Assembly (NCBI RefSeq): GCF_002994635.1
Contig: NZ_PVNL01000111.1
Location: forward strand, 90,131 to 154,130
Direction of reading: 5' to 3'
DNA: 64,000 bases
From: Enhygromyxa salina
GTDB lineage: Bacteria > Myxococcota_A > Polyangia > Nannocystales > Nannocystaceae
The notes under the pieces were generated by a model that worked only from the letters and a program-made list of their open reading frames with translations, made no database searches and was not told the origin of the DNA. Below, piece by piece: positions 33,634 to 41,764 of this stretch. A program made the translations under genes and the position numbers. The stretch's first letter is position 1. The number at the start of each line of letters is the position of its first letter.

Positions 33634-33927
33634 TCATTCATCCGTGGGCTTGACGCCTGCCCGACCATCCCGCTTGCCGTCGAGCTCGTCGACCTCGCGG
33701 ACCAGCCGCGCGAGCGTCTCGCGGTTCATCAGGCCCTGGTTCTCGAGGTAGAGGAACATGGCCTCGAGCACCAGCTCCGCACGATCGAGCCGCTTCATGG
33801 TGGCGTCGAGCCGACGGCACAACAGCTGGATGTTGTCGGCATCGAGCTGGGCATCGAGACGCAGTGTGTTGATGTCTTGGCGCTGGCGGTGGTCGTCATC
33901 GAAGAAGTGATCGAACAGGGAAGACAT
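33634..33927 (-). CDS. Small coiled-coil hypothetical protein
   Basis: 97 aa. It begins MSSLFDHFFDDDHRQRQDIN and continues as helical heptad-like text (LQLLCRRLDATMKRLDRAEL, EAMFLYLENQGLMNRETLARLVREVDELDG). The pattern resembles small proteins found beside other myxobacterial genes. Probably a cytoplasmic dimer; no function known. Confidence 0.65.
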   Translation of the reverse strand: MSSLFDHFFDDDHRQRQDINTLRLDAQLDADNIQLLCRRLDATMKRLDRAELVLEAMFLYLENQGLMNRETLARLVREVDELDGKRDGRAGVKPTDE

Positions 33928-33975
33928 CGTGGCACTCTACTACCCGATGAACCTGCCCTGAGCAGGCTCGGCCGA

Positions 33976-35220
33976 TCACCCGATCGGCGGCTCGTTGCAG
34001 CCGTACACGATGTCGATGTCGACGATGACCCCGCTCTTGATCGCCTCGCACGCGGTCCCGTGGAAGGTCACGGTGTTCGTCATTGGATCGTAGGTCCAGC
34101 CGTTGTTCGGATCGTTGGGCACGCCCGCGGGATCCTTGTCGAAGAACACGAAGATCTCGTTGGGATCGGGCGGGACTTGATCGAGCTCGAAGGTGCACGT
34201 GGCCACGGCGTTGGCGATCTGGGCCAGCGCCATGTCGAGCTCGGCGGCCTGATCCGCGAGGTAACCGGTCTCGGTGCCGCCGGCCTCGGCGATGTCGTTG
34301 ACCTCGCCGACGTTGGCCCCGCCAAACCCGACCGCGAACACCTTGACCGGGATCGCCTGACCAAACAGGTTGCCCGCCGCGGTCGGGCCGTCGTTGCCGT
34401 TGTCGACGCACGAGCCACTCTCGGCGCCGTCGGTGATCAGCAAGATCGCGTTGTCGCGCTCGAGGTCCTGCAATGACGGGTTGGCCACCTGAGCTTGGAG
34501 TGACTTCCCGGTGCTGGTCTCGGGATCGCCGGAGTCGCACAGGTACTCGATCAAGCCCTGGTTGTTGACGTTGTCGCCGTTGTTCGAGCCCGCGCCGACC
34601 GTGGTCGCCAGGAACCCGTTGATCGCGGCGGCGTTTTGATCGGCGATCGGGACCACGACGGTCCCGGCCGAGCAGCCGTTGCCGACGCAGGCCGAGTAGG
34701 TGGCGAGGCCAAACCGGATCTGCTCGTCAAAGCTGGTGGTGACCTGCTCGATCGCAACCTTGGCGACCTCCCACCGATTGAGGTTGGTGTTGGGTACCGA
34801 GCCGTCCATGCTGCCGCTGCGGTCGAGCATGATCAGCAAGTTGGGTGGCACCGCCTCGATCGAGAACTCGAAGCCGCCACACTCGCCGCCGATCACACAC
34901 AGGTTGTCCTCGCAGATCTGGCCCTCGGGGCAGTCGTCGTCGATGCCACAGCCGCCGGCCGGCCCGCACTCGCCCGAGGCCGGGTAGCAGACCTGGCCGG
35001 GCGCGCAGTCGTCTGCGTTGGTGCACGGGTCGCCGTCGTCGGCGTTGGTGTTGGTGGTGGTGGTGGTGTCCGCGCTGTCGGCAGTCTCGCTGCCGTCCGT
35101 GCTGGTGGCGGCGAGGGTCGTGACGCCGGTGGTGTCGGTGGGGCGCTCGGTCTCGTTCGCGCAGGCGATCGACAGCAAGGCAAGCAGTGAGGCGGAGGTG
35201 AACGATGAAGCGCGAGACAT
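33976..35220 (-). CDS. VWA-domain Cys-rich lipoprotein
   Basis: 414 aa from the ATG at 35220. Lipobox LLSIAC, then a Thr/Asp-rich linker (about 20-65) and a Cys-rich knot (CTNADDCAPGQVCYPASGEC and following CxIDDDCPEGQICEDNLC). The VWA domain (about 115-340) has the complete MIDAS start DRSGSM, with a Thr/Asp loop at LITDGAESG. Probably binds ligands at the cell surface via a metal. The C-terminal beta part ends CNEPPIG. Fragments of close relatives occur at 25591 and 33069. Confidence 0.88.
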   Translation of the reverse strand: MSRASSFTSASLLALLSIACANETERPTDTTGVTTLAATSTDGSETADSADTTTTTNTNADDGDPCTNADDCAPGQVCYPASGECGPAGGCGIDDDCPEGQICEDNLCVIGGECGGFEFSIEAVPPNLLIMLDRSGSMDGSVPNTNLNRWEVAKVAIEQVTTSFDEQIRFGLATYSACVGNGCSAGTVVVPIADQNAAAINGFLATTVGAGSNNGDNVNNQGLIEYLCDSGDPETSTGKSLQAQVANPSLQDLERDNAILLITDGAESGSCVDNGNDGPTAAGNLFGQAIPVKVFAVGFGGANVGEVNDIAEAGGTETGYLADQAAELDMALAQIANAVATCTFELDQVPPDPNEIFVFFDKDPAGVPNDPNNGWTYDPMTNTVTFHGTACEAIKSGVIVDIDIVYGCNEPPIG

Positions 35221-35541
35221 GGCAGAGTTTGGGGTGGGGAGGCGTTCACTATGCTCAATTTCTGGCCTGAGTGGGCACCACGGTGGTCCGCGGACGATCT
35301 TGGGGTGCAGCGCTGCGAGGTCGCCGAGGGTCGCGGGGTCGGGCTTCGCAGTGGGCCGTATGCAACGGCCGTGGTTCGACGGCGAGCAGTTCGACACGCG
35401 GCCGTTCGTGATCTGGCCAGGGGCGGCACCGACGACTGGCGCGGGTAGGCGCGGTCGTGGGGCCGCCCAGCGGGTTTGGCACCGCGCGCCACGCAGACGC
35501 GATACCCTGGCCAGGTCCCGCCACCGGAGTCCCGACTCAGC

Positions 35542-36924
35542 ATGCGTCCACTCAATCCTAGCGCCTGGAACCTGTTCAAACCCCTGAGCCTCGGCGCCCT
35601 CGCGCTGGCGGCGTGCGGACCCGGTGCTGCAGAGGACGACGCAGGAACCACGACCACGCAGGGAAACGACACCACCACGAGCTACACGACGACGTACAGC
35701 ACGTTCACGACCTACAGCACGCTCACCACGTACAGCACGTACACCACGTACAGCGACTATTCCGACAACTGGGACGACTACTACGATCCCTGTAACTACT
35801 GCGCCCCCGACGAGATGTGCAAAGACGGCGAGTGCTACGTGCCGGACTGCGAAGATAGCCTCGACTGTCGTGACGGGCTGGCCTGCATCGACAGCATCTG
35901 TACGCAGGTGCCTCAGGCGTTGGCCTGCGGGACCTGGGCGACGCTGGAGATTGCGATCCCGGCGCTCGACGACGTGCTCGACATGCAGTTCGTCGACGTC
36001 GACAACGACGGCGCGCAGGAGCTGGTGATGCTGACCCTGGCCGGGGTCAGCGTGCTCGACGATGATCTCTCGCTGACCGACTCCGCGTGGGTCGAGCCTG
36101 GCCAGTTCACGCAGATGATTGCGATGCGGGTCGATGAAGACGAGTTCGTCGACCTCGCGTTCACCGAGCCCGAGTCGGGCACCCTGCGGACCATGCTCGG
36201 CAATGGCAACGGCACCTTTGGCAACGAATTCACCGAGGTGTTGGAGGCGATCACCGGCGGGTTTGGGCTCGACCTCGATCTGAACGGGCAAGATGAGCTG
36301 GTCGGGCTGATCAACGGGATGCCAGCGTCGATCGAAGGGGTCGGCGAGGCCGGGGTCGTGGTCTCGCTGACGCCGACCGAGGCGCACCAGCACGTGCACC
36401 ACGGCGACAACGACGGCGACGGGGAGCAAGATCTGCTGCTCGCCGGGCTGGCCAGCGACATGCTCGCGCAGTCGGCCTCGTGGGTGCTGCAGCAAGGCGG
36501 CAGCTGGCAGCCGTCGGGGCCCGCGGTGGGGCTGAACCTGGATCAGCCGCAGCAGTGGGGGGCGTTCGATCTCGACGGCGACGGGCTCGACGACGCGTTC
36601 TCGGCGGCGCCGAGCCTGGGCGTGGTCGTGATGCAGAGCTGGAGCGGGGGCAAGCTCGCGGCGGCGACCGTGCCCGAGACGGAACTCGCGTGGATCCTGG
36701 GCGCGGAGTTTGACGGGACCAACGGCGAAGAGGTGCTGCTTGGAACCCCGGTGCCGCGGTTGGTGCAGCGGCTCAACAGCGATCCGCTCGGGTGTCACTA
36801 TCCCCTCGAGGGGTTCCCGGCGGGTGGTGAGCGAGCCGTGGCGGGGGACTTTGACGGCGATGGGATCGACGAGGTCGCGGTGCTCGTGGGTGGGGTCGTG
36901 CACCTGCGCGTCAGCGATTCGTGA
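35542..36924 (+). CDS. FG-GAP/VCBS-repeat lipoprotein with Tyr-Ser-Thr linker
   Basis: 460 aa from the ATG at 35542. Lipobox ALALAAC. The linker (about 30-75) is an unusual run of TTYST-like units followed by acidic-Tyr residues (YSDYSDNWDDYYD). A Cys-rich segment follows (CNYCAPDEMCKDGECYVPDC), then FG-GAP-type calcium-binding repeats (FVDVDNDGAQELVM, DNDGDGEQDLLLAG, FDLDGDGLDDAFS, DFDGDGIDEVAVL). It should fold as an integrin-like propeller outside the cell. Function unknown. Confidence 0.85.
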   Translation: MRPLNPSAWNLFKPLSLGALALAACGPGAAEDDAGTTTTQGNDTTTSYTTTYSTFTTYSTLTTYSTYTTYSDYSDNWDDYYDPCNYCAPDEMCKDGECYVPDCEDSLDCRDGLACIDSICTQVPQALACGTWATLEIAIPALDDVLDMQFVDVDNDGAQELVMLTLAGVSVLDDDLSLTDSAWVEPGQFTQMIAMRVDEDEFVDLAFTEPESGTLRTMLGNGNGTFGNEFTEVLEAITGGFGLDLDLNGQDELVGLINGMPASIEGVGEAGVVVSLTPTEAHQHVHHGDNDGDGEQDLLLAGLASDMLAQSASWVLQQGGSWQPSGPAVGLNLDQPQQWGAFDLDGDGLDDAFSAAPSLGVVVMQSWSGGKLAAATVPETELAWILGAEFDGTNGEEVLLGTPVPRLVQRLNSDPLGCHYPLEGFPAGGERAVAGDFDGDGIDEVAVLVGGVVHLRVSDS

Positions 36925-36929
36925 CCGCG

Positions 36930-38030
36930 TCAGAGCCGAAACGTGAAGGTGAAGCCCTGCTGCTCGGCCTGAAACTTGGGGAAGGTCGCCCGCTTGGCGG
37001 CGTTGGCGACACACTTGCCGACCGCGCTCGCGCTGTGTTCCTCGAGCGGGCTGGCCGAGACCACGCTGCCGGTTGCGCCCTTGACTGAGAACTTGATCAC
37101 GACGGCCGTCCCCGACCCACAGGTCTTGGCGGCGGTCTTGATCGGGCCGACCCCGGCCAGGATGTCGCTCTGACTCAGCTTGTTGGCCAGGTCTTGCTCG
37201 GGAGCCGTCGGCTTGGGGGGTGGGCGCTCGCTGACCTGGTCAGTGTCGCACTGCGGCAATTTGTTGTTGAGGAGACAGTCGACGTCGAGCGGTTTGTCTG
37301 GCTTGCTGGTCGGTTTGTTGATCGGCTTGTTTGCGGGCTTGCTTGCCGGCTTGTTGGCCGGCTTGCTCGCTGGTTTGCTGACCTTCGCGGCGAGCTCCGG
37401 CTGGGGCTCGGCCACCGGGTCGTCGACTGGCGGCTCGTCGTCCGCGGGCGCTTCGTCGTCAGCCGCTTCGACAGGCTCATCCGGCTCGACAGGCTCGACA
37501 GCAGGGGCAACCACCACGACTTGCTCCGGACTCGAAGGCGCGCTCGGCTGGTCGAGCACCAGCGCGGCCGCCAGCCCCAGGACGCCGAGGCCGAGCACAC
37601 CTATCACTGCATACAGCGGACCGCGAGCGGAACTGGACCGAGACTGAGTCTGAGCCGAAGGAGCGGGCGCGACCGTCACGAGCCGATCGGCTGCCAACCC
37701 CCCGAACCCACCTTCACCAAAGCTCGGCAGCAAAGTGTTGTTGTCGCGGCCGGCCCCGCGGGTTGCTCCGTCACCAGCTTCGGGGTTGAGCATCGCCCGC
37801 ATCGCGCGAATATCGATCAGTCCAGAGCCCTCGGTGGCCGGGGCCGCGCGCGCCGGGGTCATGGACAGCCCCGCCAGCGCCTCGAGCGAGAACAGCGAGG
37901 AGTTCTCGTTGCGCTGGCCCGTCAGCGCCCCCACGCGCGGGGTACCGACGGCTCGACTACAAGTTTTGCAACGCCCCCTGCGGGCTCCCATCGACTCGTT
38001 CGCGCGGCATTCTTCACAGTGGTTTGGCAT
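36930..38030 (-). CDS. AgmX/PglI C-terminal domain protein with zinc ribbon and KPxxKP spacer
   Basis: About 366 aa from the ATG at 38030. N-terminal zinc ribbon (HCEECRAN, CKTCSR), a disordered stretch, one transmembrane helix (about 138-158), a Pro/Glu/Ala arm, a repeated KPASKPANKP/KPINKPTSKP spacer, and a C-terminal domain (SQSDILAGVGPIKTAAKTCG, VVIKFSVKGATGSV, CVANAAKRATFPKF). The C-terminal domain resembles TonB-like AgmX/PglI modules known from gliding myxobacteria. The layout suggests an inner-membrane protein that reaches through the periplasm. Confidence 0.8.
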   Translation of the reverse strand: MPNHCEECRANESMGARRGRCKTCSRAVGTPRVGALTGQRNENSSLFSLEALAGLSMTPARAAPATEGSGLIDIRAMRAMLNPEAGDGATRGAGRDNNTLLPSFGEGGFGGLAADRLVTVAPAPSAQTQSRSSSARGPLYAVIGVLGLGVLGLAAALVLDQPSAPSSPEQVVVVAPAVEPVEPDEPVEAADDEAPADDEPPVDDPVAEPQPELAAKVSKPASKPANKPASKPANKPINKPTSKPDKPLDVDCLLNNKLPQCDTDQVSERPPPKPTAPEQDLANKLSQSDILAGVGPIKTAAKTCGSGTAVVIKFSVKGATGSVVSASPLEEHSASAVGKCVANAAKRATFPKFQAEQQGFTFTFRL

Positions 38031-38158
38031 CATTGGCTGTCCTGGAGGGCGGCGACGGTGTGGGCACTCGACGGACACGCGCTCGCCTCGATGGTCTCGT
38101 CGAACGCTGCGAACGGGCGTGCAGGTGATCTGGCTCGATCAAAGTGCACGCTCTGAGC

Positions 38159-38189
38159 GAGATTGATCGCGGTTGATAGAGATTGATCG
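38159..38189. promoter_or_regulatory. Direct repeats GAGATTGATCG spaced by 20 bp
   Basis: Identical 11-mers at 38159-38169 and 38179-38189, exactly two helix turns apart, about 90 bp before the TPR-DUF2135 gene. This is the arrangement expected for tandem regulator binding on one face of DNA. The rest of 38031-38279 shows nothing else. Confidence 0.4.
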
Positions 38190-38279
38190 GTACATCCGTC
38201 GGCGCGACCGGCGAGCGCGAACCCGAGCAGTGCCCAGCGTCGGAATAGCTCCGCCGTCTCTGCGCGTCTGGCTGCCACC

Positions 38280-39338
38280 ATGACGCCCTCGCTCTGGCTT
38301 TGCGCCACTTTGGCCTTCGCGCCGCCCTCCTTCACCGTCACGGCGGTCGACGAACGGCCAACCCGGGTCGCCAACGCCGAACTCACGGCCGAGATCGAGC
38401 AACTGCAGCAGCTGATCGTAGAAGCGCCGCGCGAGCGAACCCACCGGTTCGCGCTGGTTCGCGCGCTGATCGACGCAGGCGAGCTCGATCAGGCGCTCGC
38501 GGCCGCCGAAGCCTGGCGGGAGATCGACGCCTACAACCTCGTGGTCGTGCGCCTGATCGGTGACATCCAGACCGAGCTCGGCGACGCCAAGCAAGCGCTG
38601 CGCACCTACTCCGCGGTGACCGAGCTACTGTCCGAAGATCCCGAGGCCCAGCGCGCGCTGGCGACCGTGCTCAAGGCCCAGGGCGATCTCGACAACGCGC
38701 TCGCCCGCCTCCAAGTTGCGACGCAGCTGCGCCCCGAGGATCAGCGCCTCTCGTTCGAGCTCGCCGACGTCGAGCTGCGCCGCGGCAACTATGCCCAGGC
38801 GGCCGCTCGCTTCGAGGCGATCGTCGCCGACGAGGGCGCCTCGGAGCAGCTGCGACACCCCGCTAAACAGCGGCTCGCGCAGGTCTACGCGGGCTTTCGC
38901 CGCGACGCCAACACCGACGCCCAGCGCCGGGAGTGGACCGCCAAGATTGACGCGCTCGCGCTCGAGGGCGGCTCACAGAACGACATCAAGGTCTACCTGA
39001 CCTGGGACACGGATCGCACCGACGTGGATCTGTGGGTGATCAATCCGAAGGGCGAGAAGGTGTTTTACAGCCACCGCCAAGGTGCGTTCGGCGGCACGCT
39101 CTACGGCGACGTCACGACCGGCTACGGGCCCGAGAGCTTCACGGCCAAGACCGCCAAGGCCGGCACCTACGCGGTCGAGGTCAACTACTACGGCAGCGGC
39201 GGCGCGATGAAGGAGGCCCGCGGCGAGCTGCTCGTCGTCGTCAACGAAGGCCGCGAAGACGAGCAGCAACACACGTTCCCCTATGTGCTCCCCAAGGTCG
39301 GCGACAGCGTGCGCGTGGCCAAGATCGAGGTGAAATGA
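38280..39338 (+). CDS. TPR protein with DUF2135 domain, exported
   Basis: 352 aa. Signal-like start (LWLCATLAFAPPSFTVTA), TPR-type helical repeats (about 45-185: LVRALIDAGELDQALAAAEAW, LGDAKQALRTYSAV, KAQGDLDNALARLQVA), then a DUF2135-type beta domain (about 235-345) with DIKVYLTWDTDRTDVDLWVI, NPKGEKVFYSH and GTYAVEVNYYG. First gene of a three-gene unit. The stop overlaps the start of the VIT-VWA gene (ATGA). Confidence 0.85.
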   Translation: MTPSLWLCATLAFAPPSFTVTAVDERPTRVANAELTAEIEQLQQLIVEAPRERTHRFALVRALIDAGELDQALAAAEAWREIDAYNLVVVRLIGDIQTELGDAKQALRTYSAVTELLSEDPEAQRALATVLKAQGDLDNALARLQVATQLRPEDQRLSFELADVELRRGNYAQAAARFEAIVADEGASEQLRHPAKQRLAQVYAGFRRDANTDAQRREWTAKIDALALEGGSQNDIKVYLTWDTDRTDVDLWVINPKGEKVFYSHRQGAFGGTLYGDVTTGYGPESFTAKTAKAGTYAVEVNYYGSGGAMKEARGELLVVVNEGREDEQQHTFPYVLPKVGDSVRVAKIEVK

Positions 39339-41764
39339 TGCGACGCTCGCGTACCCCTTTGTTGTTGTCTGTCGTGTTGCTCGCCGCGTGCGCGAGCCCG
39401 ACCACCAGCTCGAACACCACCACCAGCGCAGCTCAGCCCGCGCTCGGGGCCAAGACCGACGTCGCGCGGACGTCCGCGTGGCTGGCCGACATGGATCGCG
39501 GCGCGGATCAATTTGGACCCGGCCAGCTCGAGGTCCAGGACCCTGCGGCGGCCGACGCCTCGACCTTTCTCGAGCTCGACTCACTCAGCGTAAATGTCGA
39601 CACGATCGGTCCAATGGCGCGCTACGAGGTCGAGCACGTGTTCCACAACGGGACCGATCAGGTGCTCGAGGGCACGTTCCGGTTTCCGCTGCCGGCCGGG
39701 TCGATCGTGACCGGGCTCGCCATGGAGATCGACGGCGAGCTGCTCGACGGCGAGATCCTCGAGCGCGAGCGGGCGCGCAAGATCTACCAGGACATCGTCG
39801 ACAGCATGCGCGACCCGGCGCTGCTCGAGTGGGAGGCCGGCCAGACCTTCAAGCTGCGGGTGTTCCCGATCCAGGCGGGCGAGCGCAAGCGCGTGGTCAT
39901 GCGCTACATGGCGCCGCTGCAGCCGAGCGACGACGCGCCGAGCGGATTCGCGGTGGCGATCCCCAGCGCCGCGCCGGCCATGCAGACGTCGATCCCCGCG
40001 CTCACGGTCCGCGTCGACGGTCGCGAGGTGCTGCAGCGCAAAAACCACAGCGCCCGCGAGAACCTCAGCGTCGCGCTCGACCGCGCCAGCGCGCCGGCCT
40101 ACGTGGAGGAGTCGAGCGGCGAGCAGATGTACCTGGCCGCGCGCCTGGATCTGGACTGGGCCCGCGTCGCCAACCCCGTCACGCAGATCGACCAGCGGCG
40201 CACGGTGATCGTGGTCGACAGCTCCCGCAGCGCGCTCGAGTCGTGGGCGCTCGCGCGTGAGGCGGTCGCGGCCGTGCTCGCGGGGCTCGGTCCCGACGAC
40301 GAGTTCATGCTCGTGACCGGCGACCTCGAGACCCGCGTGTTCAGCGATGACTTCGTCCGCAATGACCCCGACCAGCGGGCCGCGGCGCTCGCGTTCCTGA
40401 CCACGATCGAGCCAGATGGGGCCAGTGATCTGGGCGCGATGATCACCCGGGTCGGCGCGGCGCTGCGGACCCCGAGCGTCGGCGACCAGGTCGTGTACGT
40501 CGGCGACGGCACGCCAACCTGGGGCACGACCGACCGCGAGCGACTCGTCGAGCAGGCAACGGCCGCGCTCGACGGGGCCCCGCTCTACGCCCTGAGCGTC
40601 GGCAAGCGTGAGAGCCGGGACACCCTCGAGGCGCTCACGGGCAGCACGGGCGGCCGCACGCTCCGGCCCCAGTCGGTCCCGCAGGTCCAGGCGTTCTCGG
40701 CGTTCCTCGAGCGCGCGCCGCAGGTCCGCCGGGTCGCCAAGCTCGAGCTCGAGGTCCCCGGGGTCGAGCAGGTCCACGCCCCGCTGCGCACGACCTTGTT
40801 CGAGGGCGAGCGTCCGGTCGTGCACTTTCGCGTGGCCAAGGGCGCGCCGATCCCCACCCAGGTGACCGTGCGCGGCTGGGCCGGCGGGCTGCGCTTCGAG
40901 CAGGTCGTGGAGCTGGGCGAGCCGCTGGCGCAGGTCGGCGTCCGCCAGCAGTGGGCCGCGCGGGAGCTCGCCGCGACCACCGACAAGGCCACCGCCGTGG
41001 CGCTCAGCGTCGAGCACTCGGTGCTCAGCAAGCACACCGCGCTGCTGGTGCTCGAGAGCGAGGAGGCGTACGAGCGCTACGACATCGAGCGCCGCAACGG
41101 TCCGGCCGCCAACCAACCCGCAGGCGAGACCCCGGAAGTGTCGGGCCGAAACCTGGACGCCGACGGCGGCAGCCCCTACCTCGGGCCCGGGGATCTGCAG
41201 CCGGGCGACCCCGAGATCCACATCCCCGCGCCCCGCGACGCGCAGTCGGTCGACGTGGTGTTTCCGTTCGGCGAGACCAAGACCGCCCGCTGGGAGCACG
41301 AGCTTGGCCAGTGGACCGTGCGCTTCTTGGTCGACGACGACACCGAGCCGGGCACCTACGAAGTCCTGGTCCGGGTCACCCACGCCGATGGTCGCGTCGA
41401 GCTGCTGAACCTCGAGTACACGATCGATGTGGAGGCGCCGCAGCTGCGACTCGAGCTGAAGATCCGCGACGACGGGGCCTACGACGTCTACGCGCACCAG
41501 CTGCTCAGCGAAGCCGACGCCGCCCGCGAGCGGGTCGAAGGTCGGCGCGGCGACGAGCAGGCGAGCACGCTCGACGCCAGGCGGGTCGAGCTGATCATGC
41601 CCGACGGTCAGACCCTGAGCTTGCGGCTGGGCATGGACGGGCACTTCGTGCGGCGGTGGGCGCCGCGTGGTGAGGTCCAGTGGCCAGCGACCGTGACCGC
41701 GGTCGTCGCTGACCGTGCGCTCAACAGCCGCCGGGTCGAGCTCTCGCTCGAGGGGCCGTCATGA
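39335..41764 (+). CDS. VIT and VWA domain lipoprotein
   Basis: 809 aa from the ATG at 39335. Lipobox VVLLAAC. A VIT domain (about 75-210: FHNGTDQVLEGTFRFPLPAG, LERERARKIYQDIVDSMRDP) is followed by a VWA domain (about 285-460) with the MIDAS sequence DSSRS, and then a large beta-rich tail (about 460-809). It resembles inter-alpha-trypsin-inhibitor heavy-chain-like proteins of bacteria. Translationally coupled on both sides, so it probably works as a complex with the TPR-DUF2135 and propeller proteins in the envelope. Confidence 0.88.
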   Translation: MMRRSRTPLLLSVVLLAACASPTTSSNTTTSAAQPALGAKTDVARTSAWLADMDRGADQFGPGQLEVQDPAAADASTFLELDSLSVNVDTIGPMARYEVEHVFHNGTDQVLEGTFRFPLPAGSIVTGLAMEIDGELLDGEILERERARKIYQDIVDSMRDPALLEWEAGQTFKLRVFPIQAGERKRVVMRYMAPLQPSDDAPSGFAVAIPSAAPAMQTSIPALTVRVDGREVLQRKNHSARENLSVALDRASAPAYVEESSGEQMYLAARLDLDWARVANPVTQIDQRRTVIVVDSSRSALESWALAREAVAAVLAGLGPDDEFMLVTGDLETRVFSDDFVRNDPDQRAAALAFLTTIEPDGASDLGAMITRVGAALRTPSVGDQVVYVGDGTPTWGTTDRERLVEQATAALDGAPLYALSVGKRESRDTLEALTGSTGGRTLRPQSVPQVQAFSAFLERAPQVRRVAKLELEVPGVEQVHAPLRTTLFEGERPVVHFRVAKGAPIPTQVTVRGWAGGLRFEQVVELGEPLAQVGVRQQWAARELAATTDKATAVALSVEHSVLSKHTALLVLESEEAYERYDIERRNGPAANQPAGETPEVSGRNLDADGGSPYLGPGDLQPGDPEIHIPAPRDAQSVDVVFPFGETKTARWEHELGQWTVRFLVDDDTEPGTYEVLVRVTHADGRVELLNLEYTIDVEAPQLRLELKIRDDGAYDVYAHQLLSEADAARERVEGRRGDEQASTLDARRVELIMPDGQTLSLRLGMDGHFVRRWAPRGEVQWPATVTAVVADRALNSRRVELSLEGPS

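Noticed and set aside
33976..37014. A 1012-codon open frame on the minus strand that extends the VWA gene upstream across the FG-GAP gene
   Set aside because: The upstream two thirds are the antisense of the FG-GAP lipoprotein, rich in Arg/His/Gly. The VWA protein starts with a clear signal peptide at 35220.
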